DNA from: an uncultured Polaribacter sp. | Lineage (GTDB): Bacteria; Bacteroidota; Bacteroidia; Flavobacteriales; Flavobacteriaceae | Length of the DNA: 64,000 bases | Direction of reading: 5' to 3' | NCBI RefSeq assembly: GCF_947501385.1 | Contig: NZ_CANMVP010000012.1 | Location: forward strand, 81,957-145,956 | In this document: piece after piece, positions 9,405 to 18,698 of the stretch | Numbering within the stretch: the stretch's first letter is position 1 | Layout: the number at the start of each line of letters is the position of its first letter | Notes under the pieces: model-generated | Database searches by the model: none | What the model saw: the letters and a program-made list of their open reading frames with translations, nothing else | What the model was told of the DNA's origin: nothing | Program-made: the position numbers and the translations under genes

Positions 9405-12400
9405 TTAGGCTGTTATGATAACTAAATCTTCAGAATTCACCATAATTCCAGCTTTTAAAACAATCTTGTTGATTGTTGTATTTTCTGTTGCCGTAATGGT
9501 GGTTTCCATTTTCATAGCTTCAATGATAAATAAAGGTTGATTTTTAGCTACTTTTTCACCATTTTTCACCAAAACAGCAGATAACATTCCTTGCAGAGGT
9601 GCACCAATTTCTTTTGCATTCGATTTGTCTGCTTTTAAATGTTCCACCTTATCAACTTTAATAGATGCATCTTTAATTTGCACAGATCTGCTTTGACCGT
9701 TTACTTTAAAATAAACGGTAACCATTCCGTTTTCTTTAGCTTCTCCAATAGAATCTAATGTAATTAAAAGTGTTTTTCCTTTGTCTAAATCAACAATAAT
9801 TTCTTCTCCTCTTTCCATACCATAAAAGAAATTCTTGGTAGGCAAGTTCATCAAATTATCATATTTAATATGTTTATTAAAAGCATCTGTAAATACTTTT
9901 GGATATAATTTATAGGATAGGAAATCTGTAAAATCAATGGCTCTTCCTAAATCGTTCTCGAAAATCTGCTTAAATTCCTTGTATTCTTTATCAAAATCAA
10001 CTGGTGCTAAATGTGCATTTGGTCTGTCTGTATAAGATTTTTCATCCTTTAAAATTAATTTTTGAAGATCTTTGGGAAAACCACCAACGGGCTGTCCTAA
10101 ATCTCCTTTAAAAAAACTCACAACAGATTGTGGAAAAGAAATGGTATCTCCACGCTCCAACACATCTTGTACCGTTAAATTATTACTGACTAAATATTGT
10201 GCCATGTCGCCAACAACTTTAGAACTCGGCGTTACTTTAACAATGTCTCCAAAAAGTAGGTTTACATCTCTGTACATTTTGGTAATTTCATAAAAACGAT
10301 CTTCCAATCCTAAGGCTTCTGCTTGCGGTTTTAAATTTGAATATTGTCCACCAGGAATTTCATGTTTAAAAACTTCACCAGAACCTGCTTTTAAACCAGA
10401 TTCAAACGGATAATAATATTCTCTTACAGATTCCCAGTAGTTAGAATATTCATTAAGAGAATCTGTGTTCATGGGGTTTTCTCTTTCGTGAAATTTCAAC
10501 ATTTCTACCATCGAATTAAAATTCGGTTGCGAGGTTAAGCCAGACAAACCACCCAAAGCAACATCTAAAACATCTACACCCGCTTCAATGGCTTTTAAAT
10601 AAGTTGCAGATTGAATGGATGAAGTATCATGTGTATGCAAATGAATTGGAATGTTTACTTCTTGTTTTAATGCGCTAATCAATTCGAACGCTGCATAGGG
10701 TTTTAATAAACCAGCCATATCTTTAATGGCTAAAATATGCGCTCCCGCATTTTCGATATCTTTTGCTAATCTGGTATAATATTTTAGATTGTACTTTGTG
10801 TTCTTCGGATCTAATAAATCGCCAGTATAACAAATGGCACCTTCTGCCAAACCTTTGGTTTTTGTTCTTACATGTTCTATGCAAGGTGCTAATGATTTCA
10901 TCCAATTTAAAGAATCGAAAATTCTAAAAATATCGATGCCATTTTCCCAAGAGGAAACTACAAATTTTTCAATTAAATTATCGGGATATGCTGTGTACCC
11001 AACTCCGTTAGAACCTCTAATTAACATTTGCAACAACACGTTTGGCATTGCTTTTCGAAGCAATCGCAAACGTTCCCAAGGATTTTCTTGTAAAAAGCGC
11101 ATGCAAACGTCAAAAGTAGCGCCACCCCAAACTTCCATACTAAAAATTTCAGGATTGTTTTTGGTATATCCTTCGGCAACTTTTAGCATGTCGTACGTTC
11201 TCATTCTAGTGGCCAGTAAACTTTGATGCGCATCTCGCATTGTAGTATCTGTAAAATGTACTTTTTTCTCTGCTTTTAACCATTCAGAAAATTTTTCTGG
11301 TCCTAGTTTTGTTAACAAATCTTTGGTGCCTTCTGGATGTGGAATATTTGTAATAACTTTCGGTACTTTTGGTTTGATAAATATTTTTGTCGAATCAGTT
11401 TTTTTAACATCGCTATTTCCGTTTACAATAACATCACCCAAATACGTAACTAATTTTGTTGCTCTATTTCTAGGTGCTTTAAAAATAAATAAATCTGGAT
11501 TTTCTTTTATAAAGTTAACAGTTACTTCTCCTTTTCTAAAAGTTTCATGTTTTAAAATATTGTCTAAAAATAGCATGTTTGTTTTTACACCTCTAATTCT
11601 AAACTCAGCCAACGCTCTTCTAATTTTTCTACAAGCACCATCTAAGGTTCTACTATTTGCAGTAACTTTTACCAGCATAGAATCGAAAAAAGGAGAAATG
11701 GTAACGCCTTGATAGACACTTCCAGCATCTAAACGAATACCAAACCCAGAGGCACTTCTGTAGGTAGAAATGGTTCCGTAATCTGGTTTAAAATCATTTT
11801 GAGGGTCTTCTGTGGTTACTCTACATTGTAACGCATATCCATTAATTTGAATGCTTTCTTGATTCGGAATCTTTATTTGTTGATCGTCTAATTGATAGCC
11901 ACCCGCAATAAATAATTGGGTCTTTACTAAATCTATATTTGTGATGACTTCTGTAACCGTATGCTCTACTTGAATTCTTGGATTTACTTCAATAAAATAA
12001 ATGCTGTCATCATCATCCACCAAAAACTCTACAGTACCAATATTATTATAGTTTACTGCTTTACAAATTTTAATAGCATGGTTGTAAAGGGCATTTTTTG
12101 TTTGTTGTTCCAATCCAAAAGAAGGTGCAAATTCGATTACTTTTTGATAGCGACGTTGTACAGAACAATCGCGCTCAAATAAGTGCACAATATTCCCGAA
12201 ATTATCGGCAACAATTTGAATTTCTATATGTTTTGGATTTTCTACAAATTTTTCTAGAAAAACAGTGTCATCACCAAAAGCATTTAACGCTTCTCTTTTA
12301 CTTTCATTAAAAGCACTTTGCAACTCTTCTGGTTTTCTAATTACTCTCATGCCACGTCCACCACCACCAGAAGCGGCTTTTAACATCACAGGGTATCCAA

Positions 12401-12857
12401 TTATTTGGGCTTCGCTTAATGCCGTTTCAATGGAATCTAACGATTTTGTGTTACTCTGAATAATAGGAATATGATTATCTACAGCTACTTTTTTTGCCGT
12501 TATTTTATCGCCCAAAGCTTTTAAGACACTTACTTTAGGTCCAATAAAAATAAGATTATTTTCTTTACATTTTCTAGCGAATTCTGCATTTTCAGATAAA
12601 AAACCATAACCAGGGTGAATGGCATCTGCACCACATTCTAAAGCGACTCTTATAATTTCGTCACTATTTAAATAAGGTTTTAGAGGTTCTTTGTCTTCAC
12701 CAATTTGATAAGATTCATCTGCTTTGTATCTGTGCAGAGAATATCTGTCTTCAAAAGTATAAATTCCTACAGTCTGCACACTAATTTCTGTACATGCTCT
12801 AAAAATTCTAATAGCAATTTCACCTCGGTTAGCTACCAATACTTTTTTAATTTTCAT
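9405..12857 (-). CDS. pyc: Pyruvate carboxylase
   Basis: This 1150-residue single-chain enzyme makes oxaloacetate from pyruvate and bicarbonate with ATP and biotin. The biotin carboxylase domain (residues 1 to about 450) shows KKVLVANRGEIAIRIFRA, the glycine-rich ATP loop SGGGGRGMRV and EVNPRIQVEHTVTE. The carboxyltransferase domain (about 530-800) starts near FTDTTMRDAHQSLLATRMRT. The C-terminal biotinyl domain carries EAMKMETT with the biotinylated lysine at about 1116. The length is that of the alpha4-type enzyme. It is a single gene converging with the barrel gene 11 bp away. In this window it may work with the mutase at 35.3-38.9 kb in C3/C4 metabolism. Confidence 0.97.
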   Translation of the reverse strand: MKIKKVLVANRGEIAIRIFRACTEISVQTVGIYTFEDRYSLHRYKADESYQIGEDKEPLKPYLNSDEIIRVALECGADAIHPGYGFLSENAEFARKCKENNLIFIGPKVSVLKALGDKITAKKVAVDNHIPIIQSNTKSLDSIETALSEAQIIGYPVMLKAASGGGGRGMRVIRKPEELQSAFNESKREALNAFGDDTVFLEKFVENPKHIEIQIVADNFGNIVHLFERDCSVQRRYQKVIEFAPSFGLEQQTKNALYNHAIKICKAVNYNNIGTVEFLVDDDDSIYFIEVNPRIQVEHTVTEVITNIDLVKTQLFIAGGYQLDDQQIKIPNQESIQINGYALQCRVTTEDPQNDFKPDYGTISTYRSASGFGIRLDAGSVYQGVTISPFFDSMLVKVTANSRTLDGACRKIRRALAEFRIRGVKTNMLFLDNILKHETFRKGEVTVNFIKENPDLFIFKAPRNRATKLVTYLGDVIVNGNSDVKKTDSTKIFIKPKVPKVITNIPHPEGTKDLLTKLGPEKFSEWLKAEKKVHFTDTTMRDAHQSLLATRMRTYDMLKVAEGYTKNNPEIFSMEVWGGATFDVCMRFLQENPWERLRLLRKAMPNVLLQMLIRGSNGVGYTAYPDNLIEKFVVSSWENGIDIFRIFDSLNWMKSLAPCIEHVRTKTKGLAEGAICYTGDLLDPKNTKYNLKYYTRLAKDIENAGAHILAIKDMAGLLKPYAAFELISALKQEVNIPIHLHTHDTSSIQSATYLKAIEAGVDVLDVALGGLSGLTSQPNFNSMVEMLKFHERENPMNTDSLNEYSNYWESVREYYYPFESGLKAGSGEVFKHEIPGGQYSNLKPQAEALGLEDRFYEITKMYRDVNLLFGDIVKVTPSSKVVGDMAQYLVSNNLTVQDVLERGDTISFPQSVVSFFKGDLGQPVGGFPKDLQKLILKDEKSYTDRPNAHLAPVDFDKEYKEFKQIFENDLGRAIDFTDFLSYKLYPKVFTDAFNKHIKYDNLMNLPTKNFFYGMERGEEIIVDLDKGKTLLITLDSIGEAKENGMVTVYFKVNGQSRSVQIKDASIKVDKVEHLKADKSNAKEIGAPLQGMLSAVLVKNGEKVAKNQPLFIIEAMKMETTITATENTTINKIVLKAGIMVNSEDLVIITA

Positions 12858-12999
12858 CGATAATAATTTTTATGGTTGATTTTTTTCCTAAAGATAGTTA
12901 GCGAAATCGAAATAGGTCAAAAAAAATAAAAAGATTTTTACAAACGTTTACATTTTATTTGAGAATAATTAATAATTGGCTTATTTTCACAAGAAAAAG

Positions 13000-13728
13000 A
13001 TGCGAACATTTGCAATAGGAGATATCCATGGAGGTTTAAAAGCCTTGCTTCAAGTTTTAAAGAGTATAGAAGTAACAGAAGAAGATACCTTAATTTTTGT
13101 GGGAGATTATGTTGATGGCTGGAGTGAATCTGCTCAGGTTATTCAATTTTTAATCGATTTATCAGAGAAAATAAATTGTATTTTTATAAAAGGAAATCAT
13201 GATGTTTGGTGTCAAGATTGGTTAAAAACTGCGAATGTAAACCCTACTTGGTTTATGCATGGAGGGAAAGAAACAATAGCTAGTTATGATGGATTTACCA
13301 AAAAGGAAAAAAAGAAACATTTGACTTTTTTCAAAAACATGCCGTTGTATCATTTAGATAAAGATAACAGGTTGTTTTTACATGCGGGTTTTACTTCTAT
13401 GCATGGTGTCGCAAGAGAAGTTTTCAAAGAAAATTTTTATTTTGATAGAACTTTATGGGAAATGGCATTGTCTATCGATAAAAATATAGACAAAGAAAGC
13501 TCAAGTTACCCTAAAAGATTACAGCACTATGATGAAATCTATATAGGTCATACTCCTACAACCAACTTCGGAGAAACCGTACCTATGAATGCTGTTAATA
13601 TATGGAATATTGATACTGGCGCAGCTTTTAAAGGAAAAATTACAGCAATAAATATTGATACAAAAGCATATTTTCAAAGTGATTTCTTGCCAGATTTATA
13701 CCCAAATGAAAAAGGGAGGAATAAGTAG
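13000..13728 (+). CDS. Metallophosphoesterase (serine/threonine phosphatase-like)
   Basis: The start is set at the ATG at 13000 because the first motif (MRTFAIGDIHGG) begins at once; a TTG at 12976 adds eight residues with no support. All metal-binding motifs of the calcineurin-like family are present in order: GDIHG, GDYVDGW, GNHD, LHAGF and GHTPT. The 242 residues fit the bacterial PrpA/ApaH-like size. It is cytoplasmic. The natural substrate may be a phosphoprotein or a dinucleoside polyphosphate; the sequence does not decide. The gene stands alone, divergent from pyruvate carboxylase. Confidence 0.88.
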   Translation: MRTFAIGDIHGGLKALLQVLKSIEVTEEDTLIFVGDYVDGWSESAQVIQFLIDLSEKINCIFIKGNHDVWCQDWLKTANVNPTWFMHGGKETIASYDGFTKKEKKKHLTFFKNMPLYHLDKDNRLFLHAGFTSMHGVAREVFKENFYFDRTLWEMALSIDKNIDKESSSYPKRLQHYDEIYIGHTPTTNFGETVPMNAVNIWNIDTGAAFKGKITAINIDTKAYFQSDFLPDLYPNEKGRNK

Positions 13729-13823
13729 TTTTCATATCAGAAAAAATCTATTTATGCGTCTCTACGAAGGAAGTATGACTGAAGTAATCTCTATATTAAA
13801 ATAACATATATTCTTTTTACTAA

Positions 13824-13857
13824 GAGATTGCTTCGTGCCTCGCAATGAGGCAATCTG
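13824..13857. repeat. Short palindromic dispersed repeat
   Basis: GAGATTGCTTCGTGCC is followed by its partial inverse ending in GGCAATCTGA, forming AGATTGC...GCAATCT arms. This sequence type is a common intergenic repeat in Flavobacteriaceae. It lies between the convergent phosphatase and sterol-desaturase genes and has no T-run typical of a terminator. Confidence 0.5.
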
Positions 13858-13865
13858 AAAAAAGT

Positions 13866-14750
13866 CTATTTTTTACTTAAAGGATACAATTCTTGTTGAA
13901 AAAAGCCCTTCGGAAAATCTTCATCACCATTAAAACCTAATTCAATATCTCTTCCAGAATACGGAATATAATTGGTTTTAAACAAATAATCCCAAATACT
14001 TAAGGTCAAACCAAAGTTTACACCATATCTGCTATCTTCTGGTAATTCTTTCGAATGATGCCAAATATGCATTCTAGGATTGTTTAAAATGTATTTTAAC
14101 CAACCATAATCCCAATTGATATTGGCGTGATTTAAATGTCCAATGGTAATATTAAAGAAATGTACAACAGCAATATCTTGCGCAGAAAAGCCACCTATAA
14201 TTGCCAATGGTATGTATCTTAAAGAATTATAAACTATGGGTTCCATCCAATGATAACGCAAGTGTGCAGCAAAACCCATTTGTTTTACAGAGTGATGTAC
14301 TTTGTGAAAATTCCAAAGAAATTCGAATCGGTGTAACAATCTATGTGTCCACCATTGCGTAAAATCTACCACTATAAAAAAGAGGAAAATTCTTGCAAAA
14401 AAGGGTAAGGAATTAATTTCTAACAATTGAAAATTTGAAACGGATAAGTCTACAAACCCAAGAATATCATTAAAGACTTCTTCTGCTGAATTTGATAAGG
14501 CGATGAGCACAATTAGGTTCAACAAAAAGAAATTAAAAAACATATAAAAAGTGTCTAACCAAAAGTCTTTTCGAAACAAAGATTGATTTTTACGCCAAGG
14601 GAAAATAGCCTCCAAACCCCAAACGACTAATGAAATAATAATCAAACCATAAAAATAATTCTCCCAGTTCAATTCCATCAAAACAGATTTTTTGATGTAA
14701 TTCCAATAATCGGAATAGGAGTTTTTTATGAGTTCTATGTATTTGTTCAT
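13866..14750 (-). CDS. Sterol desaturase/fatty acid hydroxylase family protein
   Basis: The 294-residue integral membrane protein has about four hydrophobic segments. It carries the histidine clusters that bind the di-iron centre: HRLLHRFEFLWNFHKVHHS, HLNHANINW and HIWHHSKE. These are the HxxxH, HxxHH and HxxHH patterns of the family, which hydroxylates or desaturates lipids, sterols or carotenoids. The ATG at 14750 is preferred over a TTG at 14768 that would give six extra residues. The substrate is unknown. It follows the phosphorylase gene of the arsenosugar-type cluster by 50 bp on the same strand, with a short palindrome between them, so it may or may not belong to that unit. Confidence 0.88.
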   Translation of the reverse strand: MNKYIELIKNSYSDYWNYIKKSVLMELNWENYFYGLIIISLVVWGLEAIFPWRKNQSLFRKDFWLDTFYMFFNFFLLNLIVLIALSNSAEEVFNDILGFVDLSVSNFQLLEINSLPFFARIFLFFIVVDFTQWWTHRLLHRFEFLWNFHKVHHSVKQMGFAAHLRYHWMEPIVYNSLRYIPLAIIGGFSAQDIAVVHFFNITIGHLNHANINWDYGWLKYILNNPRMHIWHHSKELPEDSRYGVNFGLTLSIWDYLFKTNYIPYSGRDIELGFNGDEDFPKGFFQQELYPLSKK

Positions 14751-14766
14751 GCTATCTATTTTTAAC

Positions 14767-14784
14767 AAGGGAGCGTGCTCCCTT
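14767..14784. repeat. Perfect 8-bp inverted repeat (AAGGGAGC-GT-GCTCCCTT)
   Basis: A fully self-complementary 18-bp palindrome lies between two minus-strand genes. There is no clean T-run after it in either direction, so it is more likely a repeat remnant or weak attenuator than a terminator. Confidence 0.5.
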
Positions 14785-14800
14785 GCTAAGTTAGGTTTTA

Positions 14801-15616
14801 TTATATTACCTTAATCACTTCCTTAAAAAGTGTAATCATTTTTGGTTCCGCCTTCCCAGCAATGGCAATAATTTCTGCAATATTTACAGGTTGTAAATTT
14901 TTAGGATCACATTCATCTGTTAGTACAGAAATGGCAGCACAGGGTAAGTTGAGTTGTTTGGCAACAATCACTTCAGGCACGGTGCTCATGCCAACCGCAT
15001 CGGTCTCTAAAATTTGTAACATTCTATATTCTGATCTGGTTTCTAATTGCGGCCCTAAAACACTTGTATACACACCTTGGTGCAATTGTATTTTGTGTTC
15101 TTGAGCAATTAAATTCAGTTTTGTATTCAATGTTTTTGAATAGGGTGCTAACATATCAACAAAAATATTACCGAAATTATTGGCGCCGTTAAAAGCCAAA
15201 GGAGAACTTCCTTGTAAGTTGATATGATCTTCAATTAACATCAAATCTCCTTTTTTATACTCTAAGTTTATGGCACCAGCAGCGTTAGAAATTAGTAAGT
15301 TTTTAATTCCTAAACCGTGCATTGTTCTAATTCCGTAAGTAACCTCCCATGCATTGTAACCTTCATATAAATGAAAACGGCCAGCCATGACCAATACTTT
15401 TTTACCAGACAATTCGCCATAAATTAATTTTCCTGAGTGAAATTCTACCGTTGCCACTGGAAAATGCGGAATGTCTGCATATAAGATTTCTTTTTCAATA
15501 GAAATTTCGTCTACTAATTTCCCCAAACCTGTTCCTAACACAATGCCTACTTCAGGATTTGCAATTCCTTTTGATGTTAAAAAATAGATGGTTTCTTGTA
15601 ACTGTTGTTGCTTCAT
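14801..15616 (-). CDS. Purine nucleoside phosphorylase (PNP/MTAP family)
   Basis: The 271-residue protein matches the trimeric PNP/MTAP family. Motifs are GIVLGTGLGKLVDEI with the phosphate-binding loop, MAGRFHLYEGYNAW, SNAAGAIN and GMSTVPEVIVA. The enzyme splits a purine nucleoside with phosphate into base and pentose-1-phosphate. At the position that reads Ile-Thr-Asn in human PNP, this protein has SVLTDE with Asp at about residue 234. An acidic residue there is typical of adenine-type (MTAP) specificity. In this cluster an adenosyl substrate made by ArsS is therefore plausible. A general purine-salvage role remains an equal alternative. It lies downstream of the DM13 protein gene by 48 bp. 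Confidence 0.9.
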   Translation of the reverse strand: MKQQQLQETIYFLTSKGIANPEVGIVLGTGLGKLVDEISIEKEILYADIPHFPVATVEFHSGKLIYGELSGKKVLVMAGRFHLYEGYNAWEVTYGIRTMHGLGIKNLLISNAAGAINLEYKKGDLMLIEDHINLQGSSPLAFNGANNFGNIFVDMLAPYSKTLNTKLNLIAQEHKIQLHQGVYTSVLGPQLETRSEYRMLQILETDAVGMSTVPEVIVAKQLNLPCAAISVLTDECDPKNLQPVNIAEIIAIAGKAEPKMITLFKEVIKVI

Positions 15617-15664
15617 GTATGCTGAATTTACTTGTGCCGAAGTTTTGTCAGCAGCTAGTATTTA

Positions 15665-16366
15665 TTATTGAATTACTAGTTTTTGTGTTTTCGATTTTCC
15701 ATCAATATTTATTTTAATCAGATAAATTCCTTTGTGAAAAGAAGAAATATCAATTACTTCTTCTGTTACATTAGATTGATGAAAAACTTGTGTTCCTAAA
15801 ACATTAAAAATACGAATTTCAGCAACAAGAGCCTCTGTATTTGAAAAATGAATTTTGTCTTTTGCAGGATTTGGATACATGCTAATTTTATTAAAAACAG
15901 TATGCTCCAAAGATAAAACAGCACAAGTGTTACTGTTAAAAGGTGTGATAGATCCAAAATCCCAAAAAGCATTAAATTGAAGGCAATAAAAGAAAACCGT
16001 ATCAAATTTTGTAATGTCTTTACCCGTAGGAATTGCCGTTGTAAAAGTTTGTGCACCGCTCGAACTGATCATTCCGAATTGAAAATTCTCTAAATTACTA
16101 ATTAAAGAACTTCTTAATTCAGCATCCGTTTTTCCTTCAGAATTCACCAAATAAGCTCTTACATCTGGGCCAGAGGCAGTATTAAAATTGCTTCCTAAAT
16201 TTAAAGTAACCGTATTGTTTGTATTTAAAGTTACAGAAACATCACCTGTAACATTATAAGAAGCGGTAGTTGTATTGTTACCAAAATCGGTGGCATTTTC
16301 TGAGCATTGTGCAGTAATTTGCAAGAAAATTAGCGTAAAAAAGAAGGAAAGTAATGTTGTTTTCAT
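15665..16366 (-). CDS. Secreted DM13-like protein with T9SS sorting domain
   Basis: The 233 residues start with a signal peptide (MKTTLLSFFFTLIFLQITAQ). They continue with a DM13-like electron-transfer domain (about residues 30-150; GPDVRAYLV, FDTVFFYCLQFNAFWDFGS with its conserved cysteine). They end in a type IX secretion sorting domain (MYPNPAKDKIHFSN ... GIYLIKINIDGKSKTQKLVIQ). The protein should cross the outer membrane by T9SS and be attached or released. DM13 domains are linked to redox or electron transfer in other proteins. It lies 6 bp downstream of the TIGR04282 gene on the same strand, so it is probably in the same operon, an unusual link between a surface redox domain and arsenosugar-type enzymes. 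Confidence 0.85.
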   Translation of the reverse strand: MKTTLLSFFFTLIFLQITAQCSENATDFGNNTTTASYNVTGDVSVTLNTNNTVTLNLGSNFNTASGPDVRAYLVNSEGKTDAELRSSLISNLENFQFGMISSSGAQTFTTAIPTGKDITKFDTVFFYCLQFNAFWDFGSITPFNSNTCAVLSLEHTVFNKISMYPNPAKDKIHFSNTEALVAEIRIFNVLGTQVFHQSNVTEEVIDISSFHKGIYLIKINIDGKSKTQKLVIQ

Positions 16367-16372
16367 AGTTAA

Positions 16373-16999
16373 TTATTTAGCGTTGATAAACAAATTCATG
16401 ATTTCTGGGATCTCTAAAATATCGGTATATACATCTATGTCGTTTTTAACAGCTAATAATTTCACTTTTTTATCTTTTAAATCTGTTAGCGTATCTTTTT
16501 GAACCGTTGCTGTTCCCCATTCTTTATTTTTAAAAACTTTTTCTTGTAGAGATTTCATGCCTAACAAATAATAACCACCATCTTCTGCGGGTCCCATTAC
16601 AACATCATTGGTTTCTAATTCTTGAAACCCTTTTTCTATATTTTCTGAAGTTAAATCGTACAAATCGCTACCAATAATCATCACTTTTTTATAGCCTTCA
16701 TTAAAACCGTTTTGAAATGCATTTAACATTCTAATGCCTAAATCTTCGCCTTCTTGCTGGTGTTTTTGATAGATTTTTTCACTCCAAATATCATTTTCTC
16801 TAATTTTTACAGAATAATAAACGGCTTTGTCAGAAGAGACTTTAGAAGATATATCACGCGTTTTTTCTAATAAAAATTTATAGATTTCTAAAGCAGTTTT
16901 ATCACCAACAGTTTTTGCCAAACGTGTTTTTGCTTTGCCTAATTCTGGATTTCTAGTGAAGATTAAAAGTAAATTTTTGTTGTTTGATTTTTCTTTCAT
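16373..16999 (-). CDS. TIGR04282-family transferase (DUF2064, arsenosugar type)
   Basis: The 208-residue cytoplasmic protein begins NLLLIFTRNPELGKAKTRLA, the hallmark of the family named rSAM/selenodomain-associated transferase 1 and now linked to arsenosugar biosynthesis. The fold is that of a nucleotidyltransferase (MobA/CofC-like): the N-terminal loop, IIGSDLYDLTSENIEKGF and GPAEDGGYYLLGM are visible. The step could be activation of a sugar-1-phosphate or glycosyl transfer; the family name does not settle it. It sits between the rhodanese and the DM13/T9SS genes. The spacing to the rhodanese gene is 196 bp and holds degenerate repeats, so a separate promoter is possible. Confidence 0.88.
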   Translation of the reverse strand: MKEKSNNKNLLLIFTRNPELGKAKTRLAKTVGDKTALEIYKFLLEKTRDISSKVSSDKAVYYSVKIRENDIWSEKIYQKHQQEGEDLGIRMLNAFQNGFNEGYKKVMIIGSDLYDLTSENIEKGFQELETNDVVMGPAEDGGYYLLGMKSLQEKVFKNKEWGTATVQKDTLTDLKDKKVKLLAVKNDIDVYTDILEIPEIMNLFINAK

Positions 17000-17195
17000 T
17001 TAGAAAATATATGCTATTTGAGTAATAAAAGTTTTACCACATATTTCACATAGTCTATGTTTTCTATATACCTATGTGGTATTCTTATTCCTTATTTTAA
17101 GATGTTGAATTATATTTGTTGTCTTATTAATTCCTGAAAATATTTATTTTGTAACTCTAATCACTGGAAACTGCAACTGCTTACTGCCAACTTTT

Positions 17196-17687
17196 TCAAT
17201 AAACTTTCTCCCCTTTTTTCAACCATTTGCTCCAGTTTTTACTAAAAGCATGTACTTTTTCTGTTGAGTTTCCTAAGGTGTCAACCACTTGAAAATTGTT
17301 GTTTTTCCATTCAAAAATACCACCATATAAATTATAGACATTGGTATACCCTTCTTGAATTAATTTATGTGAAACTGTTTCAGAACGAATTCCCAAAGAA
17401 CAATAAACTACAATTTTTGCATCTTTATCTTTTGGTAATATTTGTAATGTTTCTTTCAATTTAAAATGATCATAGCCAACTAAAACGGCTTCTTTTAAAT
17501 GACTTACTTTAAATTCTTTTTCCTCTCTAGCGTCTAATAATATTGCTTTGGTTTTTGGTAAAGCTAGCGTTTGCACAGACATATATGGAACGTTTCTCTT
17601 GTTCCATTTGTTCAACAATTTATCTAATTTCTTTTGCGCAGAAACTGTGGAGCTTATTAGTAAAAAAAGTATGAATATTTTCTTCAT
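17196..17687 (-). CDS. Periplasmic rhodanese-like sulfurtransferase
   Basis: The 163-residue protein has a signal peptide (MKKIFILFLLISSTVSAQ) and a single rhodanese domain. The active-site loop CSLGIRSE follows KIVVYCS, with the catalytic cysteine at about residue 112, and the domain includes AILLDAREEKEFKVSHLK at its start. The reaction is transfer of sulfur from a persulfide or thiosulfate to a thiol acceptor. It lies 24 bp downstream of the ArsM gene, which points to cotranscription. Rhodanese domains occur in several arsenic and arsenosugar loci; here the export signal means it acts outside the cytoplasm, unlike ArsM and ArsS. Confidence 0.9.
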   Translation of the reverse strand: MKKIFILFLLISSTVSAQKKLDKLLNKWNKRNVPYMSVQTLALPKTKAILLDAREEKEFKVSHLKEAVLVGYDHFKLKETLQILPKDKDAKIVVYCSLGIRSETVSHKLIQEGYTNVYNLYGGIFEWKNNNFQVVDTLGNSTEKVHAFSKNWSKWLKKGEKVY

Positions 17688-17711
17688 AATTTATAAGTTA
17701 AGAACTAAATA

Positions 17712-18680
17712 TTAGCAACATCCACCGCCATCATAATGAAAAGTAGATGCTGAAAAGAAAATATCATCTCGACCTAAAGATTGCAGAGCTGCAGCAGTTT
17801 TGTCACAAATTGCTAATGGCTGATTTTTTAATAAAGTATGTCCTAAGCCATCATCAAAATAAGCTGCATCACCATAATAAATAGCCGCTTTTCCTGTAAA
17901 AATACAAGGACCATCTTCTGGCATTGGATCTTTAATTGCAGCTACCTCAATAGACTCGATATAAATTAATTCATCTGTTGGATAGTTTTTTGGGTCTAAA
18001 ATTCTGTATGGTTTTCTAGCTCGAATCTCAATGGTTCCAAAGCCAGCATCTGTTAGCGCTTTTACGTAATCAGCAATAGTTAAACTACCACTTAGACACA
18101 AGGCACGCAAACGTTCGTCATTTCTTAATTCGTCATTCATCGGTTGTTCGCAAGTTGGGTCACTCATCACCAAGCGTCCATGAGGTTTTAAAACTCTGTG
18201 CATTTCTTCAATTGCTTTTTTTAAATCATCTGACTTAAAGATATTGAACAAACAATTCTGGGCAGCAACATCAATAGAATTATCTTCAACAGGTAAATCC
18301 ATCGCATCACCTTTACGTAAATCTACGAAGTCACTTTTAAACCAATCGTTTTGTGCTTCTGCTATTTTGAAATTTTTTCGAGAAGCTTCTAACATTTCAT
18401 CCACAACATCTAAACCAATAACGCCTCCTTTGTTTCTGTTAAAATAGGCAAATTGGAGTAATTCCATACCGCCACCAACACCTACATATAGCATTTTAGG
18501 GTTGTTCGTTAAATCTCTTGCATGTACTGTTGAACCACAACCATAGTTCATTTCTTGCATAATTCTTGGGATTTTTAAGCCTGGTAATTCCCAAATAGGA
18601 TTTGTAGTACAGCAAAGTCCAACATCTGGGGTTAAAGCTGCTTCTTTATATACATTGTGTGTGGTTTCTAAATAACTCAT
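17712..18680 (-). CDS. arsM: ArsM-like arsenite methyltransferase (arsenosugar type)
   Basis: The start is the ATG at 18680; an upstream start at 18713 lies in a repeat and adds a nonsense leader. The 322-residue enzyme is a SAM-dependent methyltransferase with motif I as YVGVGGGMELLQFAYF and motif II as VIGLDVVDEMLEASRKN. Arsenic-binding cysteines are suggested by LCCTTNPIWELPGLKIP (Cys23-Cys24) and a C-terminal GGGCC (Cys321-322). The ArsM reaction is methylation of As(III) to mono- and dimethyl forms. The flavobacterial type is longer than classical ArsM at its C-terminus. It lies next to ArsS, the usual partner for making arsenosugars from dimethylarsenite. Confidence 0.92.
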   Translation of the reverse strand: MSYLETTHNVYKEAALTPDVGLCCTTNPIWELPGLKIPRIMQEMNYGCGSTVHARDLTNNPKMLYVGVGGGMELLQFAYFNRNKGGVIGLDVVDEMLEASRKNFKIAEAQNDWFKSDFVDLRKGDAMDLPVEDNSIDVAAQNCLFNIFKSDDLKKAIEEMHRVLKPHGRLVMSDPTCEQPMNDELRNDERLRALCLSGSLTIADYVKALTDAGFGTIEIRARKPYRILDPKNYPTDELIYIESIEVAAIKDPMPEDGPCIFTGKAAIYYGDAAYFDDGLGHTLLKNQPLAICDKTAAALQSLGRDDIFFSASTFHYDGGGCC

Positions 18681-18698
18681 TTTATTTTTTTGTTTTTT

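Noticed and set aside
10834..11712. Long open frames on the plus strand opposite pyruvate carboxylase
   Set aside because: They are antisense shadows of a clearly complete enzyme and show no domain, signal or start context.
17000..17195. Possible CRISPR-like short repeats (CTGGAAACTGCAACTG region)
   Set aside because: The units are degenerate and without regular spacers; this is a common low-complexity flavobacterial repeat.
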